Made by a program: the position numbers and the translations under genes. The notes under the pieces are model-generated. The model was given only the letters and a program-made list of their open reading frames with translations. It made no database searches and had not been told where the DNA came from. From Methylococcaceae bacterium UBA4132 (GTDB taxonomy: Bacteria; Pseudomonadota; Gammaproteobacteria; Methylococcales; Methylomonadaceae): 10,083 nucleotides of DNA. The stretch spans positions 1-10,083 of the forward strand of contig DFWO01000062.1 in assembly GCA_002380945.1 (NCBI GenBank), read 5' to 3'. Positions 1 to 6,371 of the stretch are shown piece by piece; the stretch's first letter is position 1; every line of letters begins with the position of its first letter.

Positions 1-188
1 CCTTTACCGAACTGATAGACCAACAACCGTACCTAACCAGAGATCAGGCGAAAAAAGACGTGTTTGACTATATCGAAGTGTTTTACAATCAACAACGATT
101 GCATTCCGGCAATGGCTATGTATCGCCCGTCAATTACGAAATGCAGCTAAAAACTGCTTAACTTTTTGTCCTGATAAGTGTTGACACA
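1..188 (+). mobile_element. IS3-family insertion sequence, right-end fragment
   Basis: This is the right-hand end of an IS3-family element that enters from outside the window. It contains the last 52 codons of the transposase (3-161) followed by a short non-coding end. The outer edge is placed near 186-188, because the minus strand there begins TGTCAACACTTATCAGGACA, which looks like a terminal inverted repeat starting with TG. The left end and target duplication are outside the window, so the boundary is inferred. The element adjoins a minus-strand ORF that stops right at this edge, which suggests the insertion interrupted a gene. Confidence 0.7.
3..161 (+). CDS. IS3-family transposase OrfB, C-terminal fragment (5' end outside window)
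   Basis: The 52 visible residues are the tail of a DDE transposase of the IS3 family. A segment reading DVFDYIEVFYNQQRLHS, followed by a GY-SPVNYE motif, is the standard end of the rve integrase core just after the catalytic glutamate. In OrfB proteins this region helps complete the RNase H-like fold that cuts and joins the element ends. The stop TAA at 159-161 lies about 25 nt inside the presumed IS terminus, as is usual. The visible frame has no stops, so this copy may be intact and recent, unlike the second IS3 remnant in the window. The catalytic aspartates are outside the window and cannot be checked. Confidence 0.85.
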   Translation, partial: FTELIDQQPYLTRDQAKKDVFDYIEVFYNQQRLHSGNGYVSPVNYEMQLKTA

Positions 189-362
189 TTATATAACAGT
201 TTGGCAATTTATCGCCAATAACCTAGCGCAATCTGTGATACTGAATCCTAAAGGACTGAGTGTTAGGGTAATGGATTCAGCATTTGCCAATTGTTGATAA
301 AGTTCAAGTTCGTTATGCTGACACGCATACAGTAAAACCGTTTGTGCGCCACCACAAATCAC
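189..362 (-). CDS. Small ORF overlapping the hinT stop, probably truncated by the IS
   Basis: An open frame of 57 codons starts with GTG at 362-360 and overlaps the hinT TGA in a GTGA arrangement typical of translational coupling. It ends at TAA 191-189, immediately outside the inferred IS terminus. The protein begins (V/M)ICGGAQTVLLYACQ and has no motif I recognise. The tight coupling suggests a real gene downstream of hinT. The stop lying at the IS edge suggests the original protein was longer and lost its C-terminus on insertion. Alternatively it is a chance frame in the hinT 3' region. I assign no function. Confidence 0.35.
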   Translation of the reverse strand: MICGGAQTVLLYACQHNELELYQQLANAESITLTLSPLGFSITDCARLLAINCQTVI

Positions 363-685
363 GTCATTTGCCGACCTGCTAACAGGTGCAAATGCAGATG
401 GTAAACTGCTTGTCCGCCGTGTTTGTTGCAGTTGAAGACAGTGCGGTAACCTTGTTCAGCGAAACCCAGTTGTTTAGCTAATAACGCGGCAGTTTGTAAT
501 ACGCGCCCACCGAGTTCAGCATCATCCAAATCATTCAACGTGCTGATATGTCGCTTGGGAATGATAAGAATATGGGTGGGAGCTTTTGGGTCTATGTCAT
601 TGAATGCCAACACATGATCATCTTCAAAAACAACATCAGGCTTAATGTCGCCTATAACCATTTTGCAAAATAAACAATCTGTCAT
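359..685 (-). CDS. hinT: HIT-family (HinT-like) purine nucleoside phosphoramidase
   Basis: This 108-residue cytosolic protein belongs to the histidine-triad superfamily. HinT enzymes hydrolyse AMP-lysine and other nucleoside 5'-phosphoramidates. The triad HLHLHLL lies at residues 96-102 (His96, His98, His100) after the family signature GGQAVYHLHLH, and a CLFC pair (Cys4, Cys7) near the N-terminus matches the zinc-binding form of HIT proteins. The ATG at 685 is preceded by a good ribosome site (AGGTGA). It follows ybaB by 12 nt and is probably in the same transcript as dnaX and ybaB. The C-terminus stops after RQMT, whereas many proteobacterial relatives continue with a short WPPG-like tail, so it may have lost a few residues. 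Family assignment is firm; the physiological substrate is unknown. Confidence 0.95.
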   Translation of the reverse strand: MTDCLFCKMVIGDIKPDVVFEDDHVLAFNDIDPKAPTHILIIPKRHISTLNDLDDAELGGRVLQTAALLAKQLGFAEQGYRTVFNCNKHGGQAVYHLHLHLLAGRQMT

Positions 686-697
686 GTTGTCACCTGC

Positions 698-1021
698 TTA
701 AAACGGCATAGAAAAACCAGGAGGCATAGGAATGCCTGAGGTAATCGTAGACATTTTTTCTTTTTTTACTTTGGCGACTTTATTAACCGCATCGTTAATC
801 GCGGCGGCAACTAAGTCTTCTAACATATCTTTATCATCGCCCAGCAAAGATGGATCAATAGTGACTTTTCTGGCTTCGCGTTTACCTGTCATGACGATAG
901 TCACTAAGCCACCGCCTGATTCACCGATGACTTGTAAAGCCGCCAGTTCTTCTTGGGCTTTTTTGACATCTTCCTGCATTTTTTGCGCTTGCTGCATGAG
1001 ACTACCCAGTGCATTTTTCAT
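698..1021 (-). CDS. ybaB: YbaB/EbfC family nucleoid-associated protein
   Basis: This 107-residue DNA-binding protein belongs to the YbaB/EbfC family, small dimers that bind DNA and associate with the nucleoid. The family signature is clear. A helical N-terminus (LGSLMQQAQKMQE) is followed by a glycine-rich turn with GESGGGLV (33-40), then IDPSLL, the strongly conserved LEDLVAAAINDA helix, and the PPGFSMPF C-terminus. Length and ends match the E. coli protein. The ATG at 1021 has GGAG eight nt upstream. It lies 21 nt downstream of dnaX, the usual dnaX-ybaB pairing. In many bacteria recR comes next; here hinT does. Regulation is probably through dnaX transcription. Confidence 0.97.
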   Translation of the reverse strand: MKNALGSLMQQAQKMQEDVKKAQEELAALQVIGESGGGLVTIVMTGKREARKVTIDPSLLGDDKDMLEDLVAAAINDAVNKVAKVKKEKMSTITSGIPMPPGFSMPF

Positions 1022-1042
1022 CTTGTTATCTCCATTAGTAAG

Positions 1043-2599
1043 TTATACGGGTTCGATGCTGTCAGGCAGAATGCGAGCATCGAAATGTTGTGTGAGTGCT
1101 TGAACCGTGCTGTCAGTATGAATACTGTCAACAGCGGCTTGCTGTTTGTCTTCGCGGGATTTAAGCCTTTGTAGTGCGGGCGTGTCGAGCGTCATTTTTT
1201 GACTGTTAAACTCTAGCTTAAGCGATGTACCGCGATAGGCTTGCAATGCTTTAAGTAAGCCATCTTCAGCGGTTGCTGTTCTAAGGATACTGGCATCCAC
1301 CAATAAGCGACACACCTTATCATCTATGTATTCTAAGGCACAATTATTTGCCAATTCTTTGGTCATGCCCTTTAAGTTGAGTTGTTCAATAATGCTTGCC
1401 CAGTCGTTATTATTGAGAGTTTGTTGTACGGGTGGCGCAACCACAGGCGCAATCACTGTTGATGCAGCGGGCTTAGTCTGCACGGCTGAGGTAGGTTTGT
1501 TAATAGCAGGTTCATCGACAACAGGTTTAAAGGTCAGCATCCGCAACATCAGCATTTCAAAACCACTGCGCGAATCAGGAGCGAATTCTAAATCTTTCTG
1601 CCCTAGCAACGCGATTTGATAATACAACTGCACATCTTCAGGACTCAGCAACTTAGCCAGAGTCGTGAGCATTTCGGTATCAAAATCGGGATCAATCGCA
1701 CTGGGTAAGTGTTGTACTAAAGCGATACGGTGCAGGACTTGTAATAGCTGTTGTAATACTTCACCAAAATCAGATTGGGTATTGGCTATATCGTTTATTT
1801 TGTTGAGTATTGTAGGCGCGTCTGTGTTGGCTAACGCGGTTAATAAATCTTCAACAGGTTGTTCGGCAACCGTGCCTAACATGGCATTGACGCTATCGGT
1901 TGCGACGATGCCATTACCAAACACAATAGCTTGATCTAATAAACTTAAGCCATCACGCATACTACCATCGGCAGAGCGGGCTAATAGTTTTAATGCAGGG
2001 GTTTCAAAGCTGATACTTTCTTGTTGCAGAATAAACTCCATCTGCGTCAAAATTTGGCTAGGCAACAGGCGTTTTAAATTGAATTGCAGACAGCGTGATA
2101 ATACTGTAACGGGAATTTTATGCGGGTCAGTGGTTGCTAATAAAAATTTAACGTGTGGCGGCGGTTCTTCCAGCGTTTTTAACAAAGCATTAAAACTATG
2201 CCCTGAGAGCATGTGAACTTCGTCGATTAAATAAACTTTATAGCGACCTTGATTTGGTGCATATTGGGCATTGTCGAGTAAATCGCGAGTGTCTTCGACT
2301 TTAGTGCGCGAGGCGGCATCGACTTCGATTAAATCTAAAAATCGACCTTCATCTAAATCACGGCATACTTTACACACGCCGCAAGGATTAGCATCGTGTA
2401 GATTTTCGCAATTCATCGCTTTGGCAAGAATGCGGGCAATGGTGGTTTTTCCTACGCCGCGTGTACCAGTAAATAAATAAGCGTGATGTAAGCGATTGTG
2501 TTGCAAAGCGTTGATTAACGAGGTGACAACATGGGATTGTCCGACGACTTGTGTGAAATTATGGGGTCGCCATTTTCTAGCAAGAACCTGATAATTCAT
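1043..2599 (-). CDS. dnaX: DNA polymerase III subunit tau/gamma (clamp loader ATPase)
   Basis: This 518-residue protein is the ATPase of the clamp loader, which places the beta sliding clamp on primed DNA and, as tau, ties polymerase cores to the helicase. Visible motifs are Walker A GTRGVGKT (45-52), four zinc-site cysteines (64, 73, 76, 79), Walker B LIDE (124-127), sensor-1 region LLATTDPHK (153-161) and the SRC arginine finger (168-170). A Pro/Ala-rich linker (about 365-395) leads to a shorter tau-specific C-terminus. E. coli tau is longer (643 residues). I see no A-AAA-AAG slippery heptamer near the linker, so a programmed gamma frameshift is not supported. The ATG at 2599 lacks a convincing Shine-Dalgarno sequence and lies only 34 nt after the SRP RNA, so its expression may depend on ffs transcription. 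Confidence 0.98.
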   Translation of the reverse strand: MNYQVLARKWRPHNFTQVVGQSHVVTSLINALQHNRLHHAYLFTGTRGVGKTTIARILAKAMNCENLHDANPCGVCKVCRDLDEGRFLDLIEVDAASRTKVEDTRDLLDNAQYAPNQGRYKVYLIDEVHMLSGHSFNALLKTLEEPPPHVKFLLATTDPHKIPVTVLSRCLQFNLKRLLPSQILTQMEFILQQESISFETPALKLLARSADGSMRDGLSLLDQAIVFGNGIVATDSVNAMLGTVAEQPVEDLLTALANTDAPTILNKINDIANTQSDFGEVLQQLLQVLHRIALVQHLPSAIDPDFDTEMLTTLAKLLSPEDVQLYYQIALLGQKDLEFAPDSRSGFEMLMLRMLTFKPVVDEPAINKPTSAVQTKPAASTVIAPVVAPPVQQTLNNNDWASIIEQLNLKGMTKELANNCALEYIDDKVCRLLVDASILRTATAEDGLLKALQAYRGTSLKLEFNSQKMTLDTPALQRLKSREDKQQAAVDSIHTDSTVQALTQHFDARILPDSIEPV

Positions 2600-2630
2600 T
2601 GCAGGCTACAAAGGGGATAATTACAAAGTG

Positions 2631-2743
2631 GGCGGCGATCATACCAGCCACATCTCGGCACACGAATCTGCTGCTACCGTTGCTTCCTTCCGGACCTGGC
2701 GGGGTTTACAGCGTATCGTTGCGAGAGGACCGATACAATCACC
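2631..2743 (-). ncRNA. ffs: Signal recognition particle RNA, 4.5S (small bacterial type)
   Basis: This is the RNA scaffold of the bacterial SRP, which binds Ffh and directs inner-membrane proteins to FtsY and the translocon. The Ffh-binding apical hairpin is unmistakable: on the minus strand CAGGTCCGGAAGGAAGCA contains the GGAA tetraloop and flanking conserved bases, followed by the asymmetric-loop strand and CGTGTGCCGAGATG. The 5' flank ACGCTGTAAACCCC also resembles the E. coli molecule. The ends are set by pairing: 5' GGTGAT at 2743-2738 complements ATCGCC at 2639-2634, giving about 110 nt, the usual 4.5S length, with no Alu domain. It lies between trpC and dnaX on the same strand. The 3' end could extend a few bases to 2630. 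I see no classic terminator, so readthrough into dnaX is plausible. Confidence 0.96.
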
Positions 2744-2750
2744 ATTACAG

Positions 2751-2768
2751 TTTAGCCAGTTGGCTAAA
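2751..2768. repeat. Perfect 8-bp inverted repeat in the ffs leader
   Basis: TTTAGCCA-GT-TGGCTAAA is a perfect palindrome with a 2-nt centre. It falls between the predicted transcription start and the mature 5' end of the SRP RNA. It could fold as a leader hairpin in the precursor or serve as a protein site. There is no T-tract on either strand, so it is not an intrinsic terminator for trpC. Confidence 0.6.
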
Positions 2769-2775
2769 GAGCCGC

Positions 2776-2792
2776 TATTATCAGTGATAATA
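2776..2792. promoter_or_regulatory. Palindrome overlapping the ffs -10 element
   Basis: TATTATCA-G-TGATAATA is a perfect 8-bp inverted repeat around one base. It completely covers the predicted -10 hexamer (2777-2782). A dyad at this place is a candidate operator. AT-rich dyads also arise by chance, and no known regulator consensus is recognised. Confidence 0.3.
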
Positions 2793-2805
2793 ATCAATGT
2801 TGCAA
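2777..2805 (-). promoter_or_regulatory. Predicted sigma70 promoter for ffs (and possibly dnaX)
   Basis: On the minus strand a -35-like TTGCAA (2805-2800) and a -10-like GATAAT (2782-2777) are separated by exactly 17 bp. The -10 is preceded by CT, so it is not a classical extended -10. Transcription would begin near 2770, leaving a leader of roughly 27 nt before the mature 5' end at 2743. A leader fits known biology, since E. coli 4.5S RNA is made as a precursor trimmed at its 5' end by RNase P. The assignment rests on motif and spacing only. Confidence 0.5.
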
Positions 2806-2833
2806 TCAATTTCTGCAAAAAATGTGCAACTAT

Positions 2834-3634
2834 CTACAAAGCAAACAACTCGCGCATTTTTTTACCTGGATAGTCTGCCCGCATAAACGCTTCACCCACT
2901 AAAAAGCCGTAAATATTATTATCCAGCATTAACTGCACATCATCATGATTGTGAATGCCGCTTTCAGTAATAATGAGTCTATCTGCTGGAATAGTGGCTT
3001 GCAAATCTAAGGTGGTTTGCAACGAAGTGTTAAAGGTACGCAGATTGCGGTTGTTAATACCGATAAGTTTCGTATCTAGCGTTAAAGCGCGTTGTAATTC
3101 ATCAGCATCATGCACTTCAACCAATACATCCATGCCCAGTTTAGCGGCTAAATCTGCTAATTCGTGCATCACGCTATCTTCCAACGCTGCAACAATTAAC
3201 AAAATACAATCTGCTCCTAATGCACGCGCTTCATAGACTTGATAAGCATCAATCATAAAATCTTTGCGTAATACAGGCAGTGGACAGCTTTTTCTCGCAC
3301 TTTCTAAATACGCTTCTGAACCTTGAAAATACTCTTTATCGGTCAATACCGATAAACAAGTTGCGCCATTCATCGCATAATCTTGGGCAATATAAGCAGG
3401 TTGAAAATTCTCTCGAATCACACCTTGACTGGGCGAGGCTTTTTTAATTTCGGCAATAATGGCAGGTTTTTTTGCGAGAATTTTACTGTGTAAAGCATTA
3501 GCAAAACCGCGTGGACGCTCTACACCACTGGCAATCTCTTCTAACATAGCAATCGGATTATTGATTTTGCGTCTTGCCACTTCCTGTTCTTTGGTCGCAA
3601 GAATAGTTTTTAAAATATCAGGAGTATTCGTCAT
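2834..3634 (-). CDS. trpC: Indole-3-glycerol phosphate synthase
   Basis: This 266-residue monofunctional cytosolic TIM-barrel enzyme of tryptophan biosynthesis converts CdRP to indole-3-glycerol phosphate with loss of CO2 and water. Catalytic motifs are all present: AEIKKASPSQG with Glu62 and Lys64, LRKDFMID with Lys124, LVEVHD with Glu173, IGINNRNL with Asn194, and ITESGI with Glu224 and Ser225. The phosphate-binding GFLVGEAFM follows at 243-251. Length is typical of proteobacterial stand-alone TrpC, without fused TrpF. Its ATG lies inside the end of trpD with a 17-nt overlap and no obvious own ribosome site, which points to translational coupling. The 3' end is 90 nt upstream of the mature ffs sequence. 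Confidence 0.98.
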   Translation of the reverse strand: MTNTPDILKTILATKEQEVARRKINNPIAMLEEIASGVERPRGFANALHSKILAKKPAIIAEIKKASPSQGVIRENFQPAYIAQDYAMNGATCLSVLTDKEYFQGSEAYLESARKSCPLPVLRKDFMIDAYQVYEARALGADCILLIVAALEDSVMHELADLAAKLGMDVLVEVHDADELQRALTLDTKLIGINNRNLRTFNTSLQTTLDLQATIPADRLIITESGIHNHDDVQLMLDNNIYGFLVGEAFMRADYPGKKMRELFAL

Positions 3635-4670
3635 GGTTTTTGTGTTTATTATAATATAAAGTGTTGGAATAAGCGATTAAGGCGTTCAGTTTATCACGCG
3701 CCGCGCCGCTGGCAATCACTTGTCCAGCGATTTCAATACCTGCGGTCAGGCTGTCGGCAAGCTGTGCCGCATAAATTGCCGCGCCTGCATTGAGTTGCAC
3801 AATATCCCGCGCCGCACCTGCTTGATTGTTCAGCACAGCGTTAATCATCACCAAACTGTCAGCAGCATCTTCAACGGCTAATTCAGCTAAACTGGCACGG
3901 TTAAAACCGAATTGTTCAGGCGTAATCGTATAAGTGCTGACCACGCCATTTTTTAATTCCGCAACACGCGTAGGCGCGGCAATGCTGATTTCATCCAAGC
4001 CATCTTCCGCATTCACTACTAAAACGTGCTGACTACCCAGTTTTTTTAACACCTGTGCCAACGGTTCAACCCAATGCTGAGCAAATACGCCAATTAACTG
4101 ATTCGGTGCGCCAGCAGGATTGACTAATGGTCCCAATAAATTAAATAAGGTTCTTACGCCCAGTTCTTTACGCGCCGTGCTGGTATATTTCATCGCGCCA
4201 TGATAATTCGGTGCGAATAAAAAACCGACACCCAGCGTATTCACACAATCTGCGACTTGTTCAGCGGTTAATGCCAGATTAATCCCCGCCGTTTCTAATA
4301 AATCCGCACTGCCACAACGGCTGGACACCGACCGATTGCCGTGTTTAGCAACCTGTCCACCCGCCGCAGCCACCACAAACGCCGAACAGGTAGAAATATT
4401 AAAGGTATTCGCGCCATCGCCGCCCGTGCCGCAAGTGTCAATAATATGCTCACCTGATACGGATACTTTAGTGGCTAACTCGCGCATGATGTCAGCAGCG
4501 GCAGCGATTTCATCGACGGTTTCGCCTTTGCAACGCAAGGCAATCAGAAAGCCTGCCAGTTGGGCATCGGTTACGCCGCCCGTCATGATTTGCCGCATCA
4601 CTGCACGCATTTGTTCGGTGGTGAGGTTTTGTTGGTTCAATAGAGTTTGTAGGGCTTGTTGTATTTGCAT
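3618..4670 (-). CDS. trpD: Anthranilate phosphoribosyltransferase
   Basis: This 350-residue enzyme transfers the phosphoribosyl group of PRPP to anthranilate, the step before TrpF and TrpC. Signature motifs are DTCGTGGDG (78-86, pyrophosphate binding), NIST (91-94), KHGNRSVSSRCGSADLLE (109-126) and NYHGAMKYTSTARKELGVR (155-173, anthranilate site), then FNLLGPLVNPA. Length is as expected for an unfused TrpD, so there is no attached TrpG amidotransferase. The start at 4670 matches the family N-terminus, although the ribosome site upstream is weak. The common trpG-trpD-trpC order is broken here: the next gene upstream is an AT-rich reverse transcriptase, 91 nt away across a palindromic repeat. 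I see no leader peptide or attenuator. Confidence 0.98.
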   Translation of the reverse strand: MQIQQALQTLLNQQNLTTEQMRAVMRQIMTGGVTDAQLAGFLIALRCKGETVDEIAAAADIMRELATKVSVSGEHIIDTCGTGGDGANTFNISTCSAFVVAAAGGQVAKHGNRSVSSRCGSADLLETAGINLALTAEQVADCVNTLGVGFLFAPNYHGAMKYTSTARKELGVRTLFNLLGPLVNPAGAPNQLIGVFAQHWVEPLAQVLKKLGSQHVLVVNAEDGLDEISIAAPTRVAELKNGVVSTYTITPEQFGFNRASLAELAVEDAADSLVMINAVLNNQAGAARDIVQLNAGAAIYAAQLADSLTAGIEIAGQVIASGAARDKLNALIAYSNTLYYNKHKNHDEYS

Positions 4671-4692
4671 AATGACTTTGGATTACAGATTG

Positions 4693-4726
4693 GTAGGTCG
4701 GGTTACGCAAAGCTAACCCGACCTAC
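4693..4726. repeat. GTAGGTCGGG-type palindromic repeat (single hairpin)
   Basis: Perfect 13-bp arms, GTAGGTCGGGTTA and TAACCCGACCTAC, enclose an 8-nt loop. The sequence starts with the same GTAGGTYGGG core as the repeat at 6372-6454, so both probably belong to one dispersed REP-like intergenic family. It occupies most of the gap between the reverse transcriptase gene and trpD. No T-tract follows on either strand, so an intrinsic terminator is unlikely, but the stem could block exonucleases or attenuate readthrough into trpD. Confidence 0.85.
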
Positions 4727-4761
4727 AAGGCTGAAATACGCTGAATAGTTACGGAAAATAA

Positions 4762-6351
4762 TTAATAATACCTATCTTCAAATAAAGAAATTTCATTAAT
4801 ATCAATAACCTGCTTAATATCAGAAAGTTTTTCGGCATCTATAATTGATGTGGTTTTTAATATATTTTGAAATTTTTGTTGTAGCCAATCCAATTCCCAT
4901 AATAAACGATTATCTTCAGTTAAACCCTTAGCAGCAACAATGGTACATAAGGGCTCTTTAAATGATGGCGGCGAAAGTCCATCATTTGCTACTGTAATTC
5001 TTTGTAACCATATATCTATAAGACCCGTATTTGGAATACTACCAAAACGTTTTGTAATTTTATTAAAAATATCAGATTTGTCATTATTATCTAAAAAACA
5101 AATAAATTTACTTAAAATTTCCGCAATATTTGCATAAGTAGATGGATTTCTATAAGCAATGTCAGATGCTATAAAAATCAAAACAGAAATGTCTTCGTTC
5201 ATATACTTTCTTTTATGTAGTCTCTTATAAAATTCTAATAATTCTTTTTTAATACTTCCTGAGTTAGGATAGAATCCAGAGAGTTTATGAATAAACATGA
5301 GTTGTTTTTGCAATCCACGATGCCTAACAGTATTATCTAAAAGAAACCATTTGTCAGGTTTAATAGAGTCTTTTATTAAATTGGTGGATATAACTGTTTT
5401 GCTCGCATTTAGTTTCATACCCAATCCTGCAAGCACTTCTGTTAAAACTTTAAGTACAGTTAATCCATCAACTTCACTTTGAGTAAATATTCGATAATCA
5501 TCCCTATATCTAATTATTTTATAATTAGATATTTTCAATTCTGTATAACAAATTAAATCTACATAACTAAGCACCATTTCGGCTAAAAAATCCATCAGAA
5601 CAGTGCCTTGAGGAATGCCATTTGTTTGACCATAAGCCATATTTTGAAGGATAGAGTCGATAGTATTACCAATCAAAGAACTATCTTTACGCTTTTCTTT
5701 GGCTAATTTTTTTCCATGAATAGCCCATGGAATTGAATGTGTATATATTGAGCCGTAACAATCAGTTATATCTGCATGAATAATACACCCAAATTCTATC
5801 GAAATTTTTAATGATGCTTGTTCAATTTCTTGCCACCAAGAATTCACTTGAACGGCTTTATCAGATTCGCTAGTTAAAGAAATTTTCGGTAAACTTTTAC
5901 ATTCTATATGCGTTCTAATTCGAATAGATATTCTTGTTAATCTATTAATAATAGTTGACCAATTATTATTATTCGTAATTTGATGTACAAGCAATACATA
6001 TAATGCAGGGTGAATAAGTTTTAAAGGTCGCCATGAAAATCGTCCATCTTTGTTAGACAACAAAGTGTGATTCACATCTTCATATTCTGATGGCTTATCT
6101 GTTTTATAATTATGACAAATTTCATTTAGGTTTTTTTCTGCAATCTCATTCGAGAGAGATTTTAGTATCCTTTGAAAGTTAATATATTCTGGCAATTCTA
6201 TATTGCAATAACTTTCATTCTTTAAAAAAAATAATCTGGCATCTGTTGAATTAAGTTTAAGTATAGATTGACTTTTCATTGTTCTATTATTCTGACCGCT
6301 TAATTTATCAACTTTGGATTTTTTCTTCCTAATTTTAGACTTATTATTCAT
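4762..6351 (-). CDS. Stand-alone reverse transcriptase, UG/Abi/DRT-like, putative antiphage
   Basis: This is a 529-residue protein with a complete reverse transcriptase core. Motif A is HADITDCYGSIYTHS (Asp194, Tyr199), motif B is GIPQGTVLMDFLAEM (245-259), motif C is YRDD (282-285) with Asp284 and Asp285, and motif D is GLGMKLNASKT (309-319). Upstream, FSWRPLKLIHPALYVLLVH (105-123) is the fingers region. Residues about 340-529 are predicted helical, with no maturase, HNH or Cas1 part, so a group II intron or CRISPR RT is unlikely. The architecture and the IYTHS/LMDFLAEM wording fit the 'unknown group', AbiA/AbiK and defence-associated RTs; the exact subgroup is not assigned. The start at 6351 has AAGGA eight nt upstream; an in-frame extension to 6465 runs through a repeat and is rejected. 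The Lys-rich N-terminus (MNNKSKIRKKKSK) is basic. The gene is far richer in A+T than trpD, suggesting transfer. Confidence 0.9.
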   Translation of the reverse strand: MNNKSKIRKKKSKVDKLSGQNNRTMKSQSILKLNSTDARLFFLKNESYCNIELPEYINFQRILKSLSNEIAEKNLNEICHNYKTDKPSEYEDVNHTLLSNKDGRFSWRPLKLIHPALYVLLVHQITNNNNWSTIINRLTRISIRIRTHIECKSLPKISLTSESDKAVQVNSWWQEIEQASLKISIEFGCIIHADITDCYGSIYTHSIPWAIHGKKLAKEKRKDSSLIGNTIDSILQNMAYGQTNGIPQGTVLMDFLAEMVLSYVDLICYTELKISNYKIIRYRDDYRIFTQSEVDGLTVLKVLTEVLAGLGMKLNASKTVISTNLIKDSIKPDKWFLLDNTVRHRGLQKQLMFIHKLSGFYPNSGSIKKELLEFYKRLHKRKYMNEDISVLIFIASDIAYRNPSTYANIAEILSKFICFLDNNDKSDIFNKITKRFGSIPNTGLIDIWLQRITVANDGLSPPSFKEPLCTIVAAKGLTEDNRLLWELDWLQQKFQNILKTTSIIDAEKLSDIKQVIDINEISLFEDRYY

Positions 6352-6359
6352 ATTATTTT

Positions 6360-6364
6360 TCCTT
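6360..6364 (-). promoter_or_regulatory. Ribosome binding site deciding the RT start
   Basis: AAGGA lies eight nt before the ATG at 6351. It is the only good Shine-Dalgarno sequence near the 5' end of the reverse transcriptase frame. The upstream in-frame ATG at 6465 would force translation through the double hairpin at 6372-6454. Confidence 0.7.
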
Positions 6365-6371
6365 GATAGCA

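Noticed and set aside
1190..1210. Programmed dnaX frameshift at a run of six A residues on the minus strand
   Set aside because: The A-run is near the C-terminus (around codon 466), not at the gamma boundary, and does not read A-AAA-AAG in frame.
4693..4726. Intrinsic terminator for the reverse transcriptase gene
   Set aside because: The stem is strong, but no T-tract follows on the minus or plus strand; the sequence matches a dispersed repeat instead.
4671..4761. trp leader peptide or attenuator before trpD
   Set aside because: No short ORF with tandem Trp codons and no alternative hairpin pair; only the palindromic repeat is present.
4762..6351. Group II intron maturase, retron or diversity-generating RT
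   Set aside because: No maturase X or HNH domain, no retron msr-msd pattern recognised, and no template/variable repeat pair or target gene; motif wording fits UG/Abi-type RTs better.
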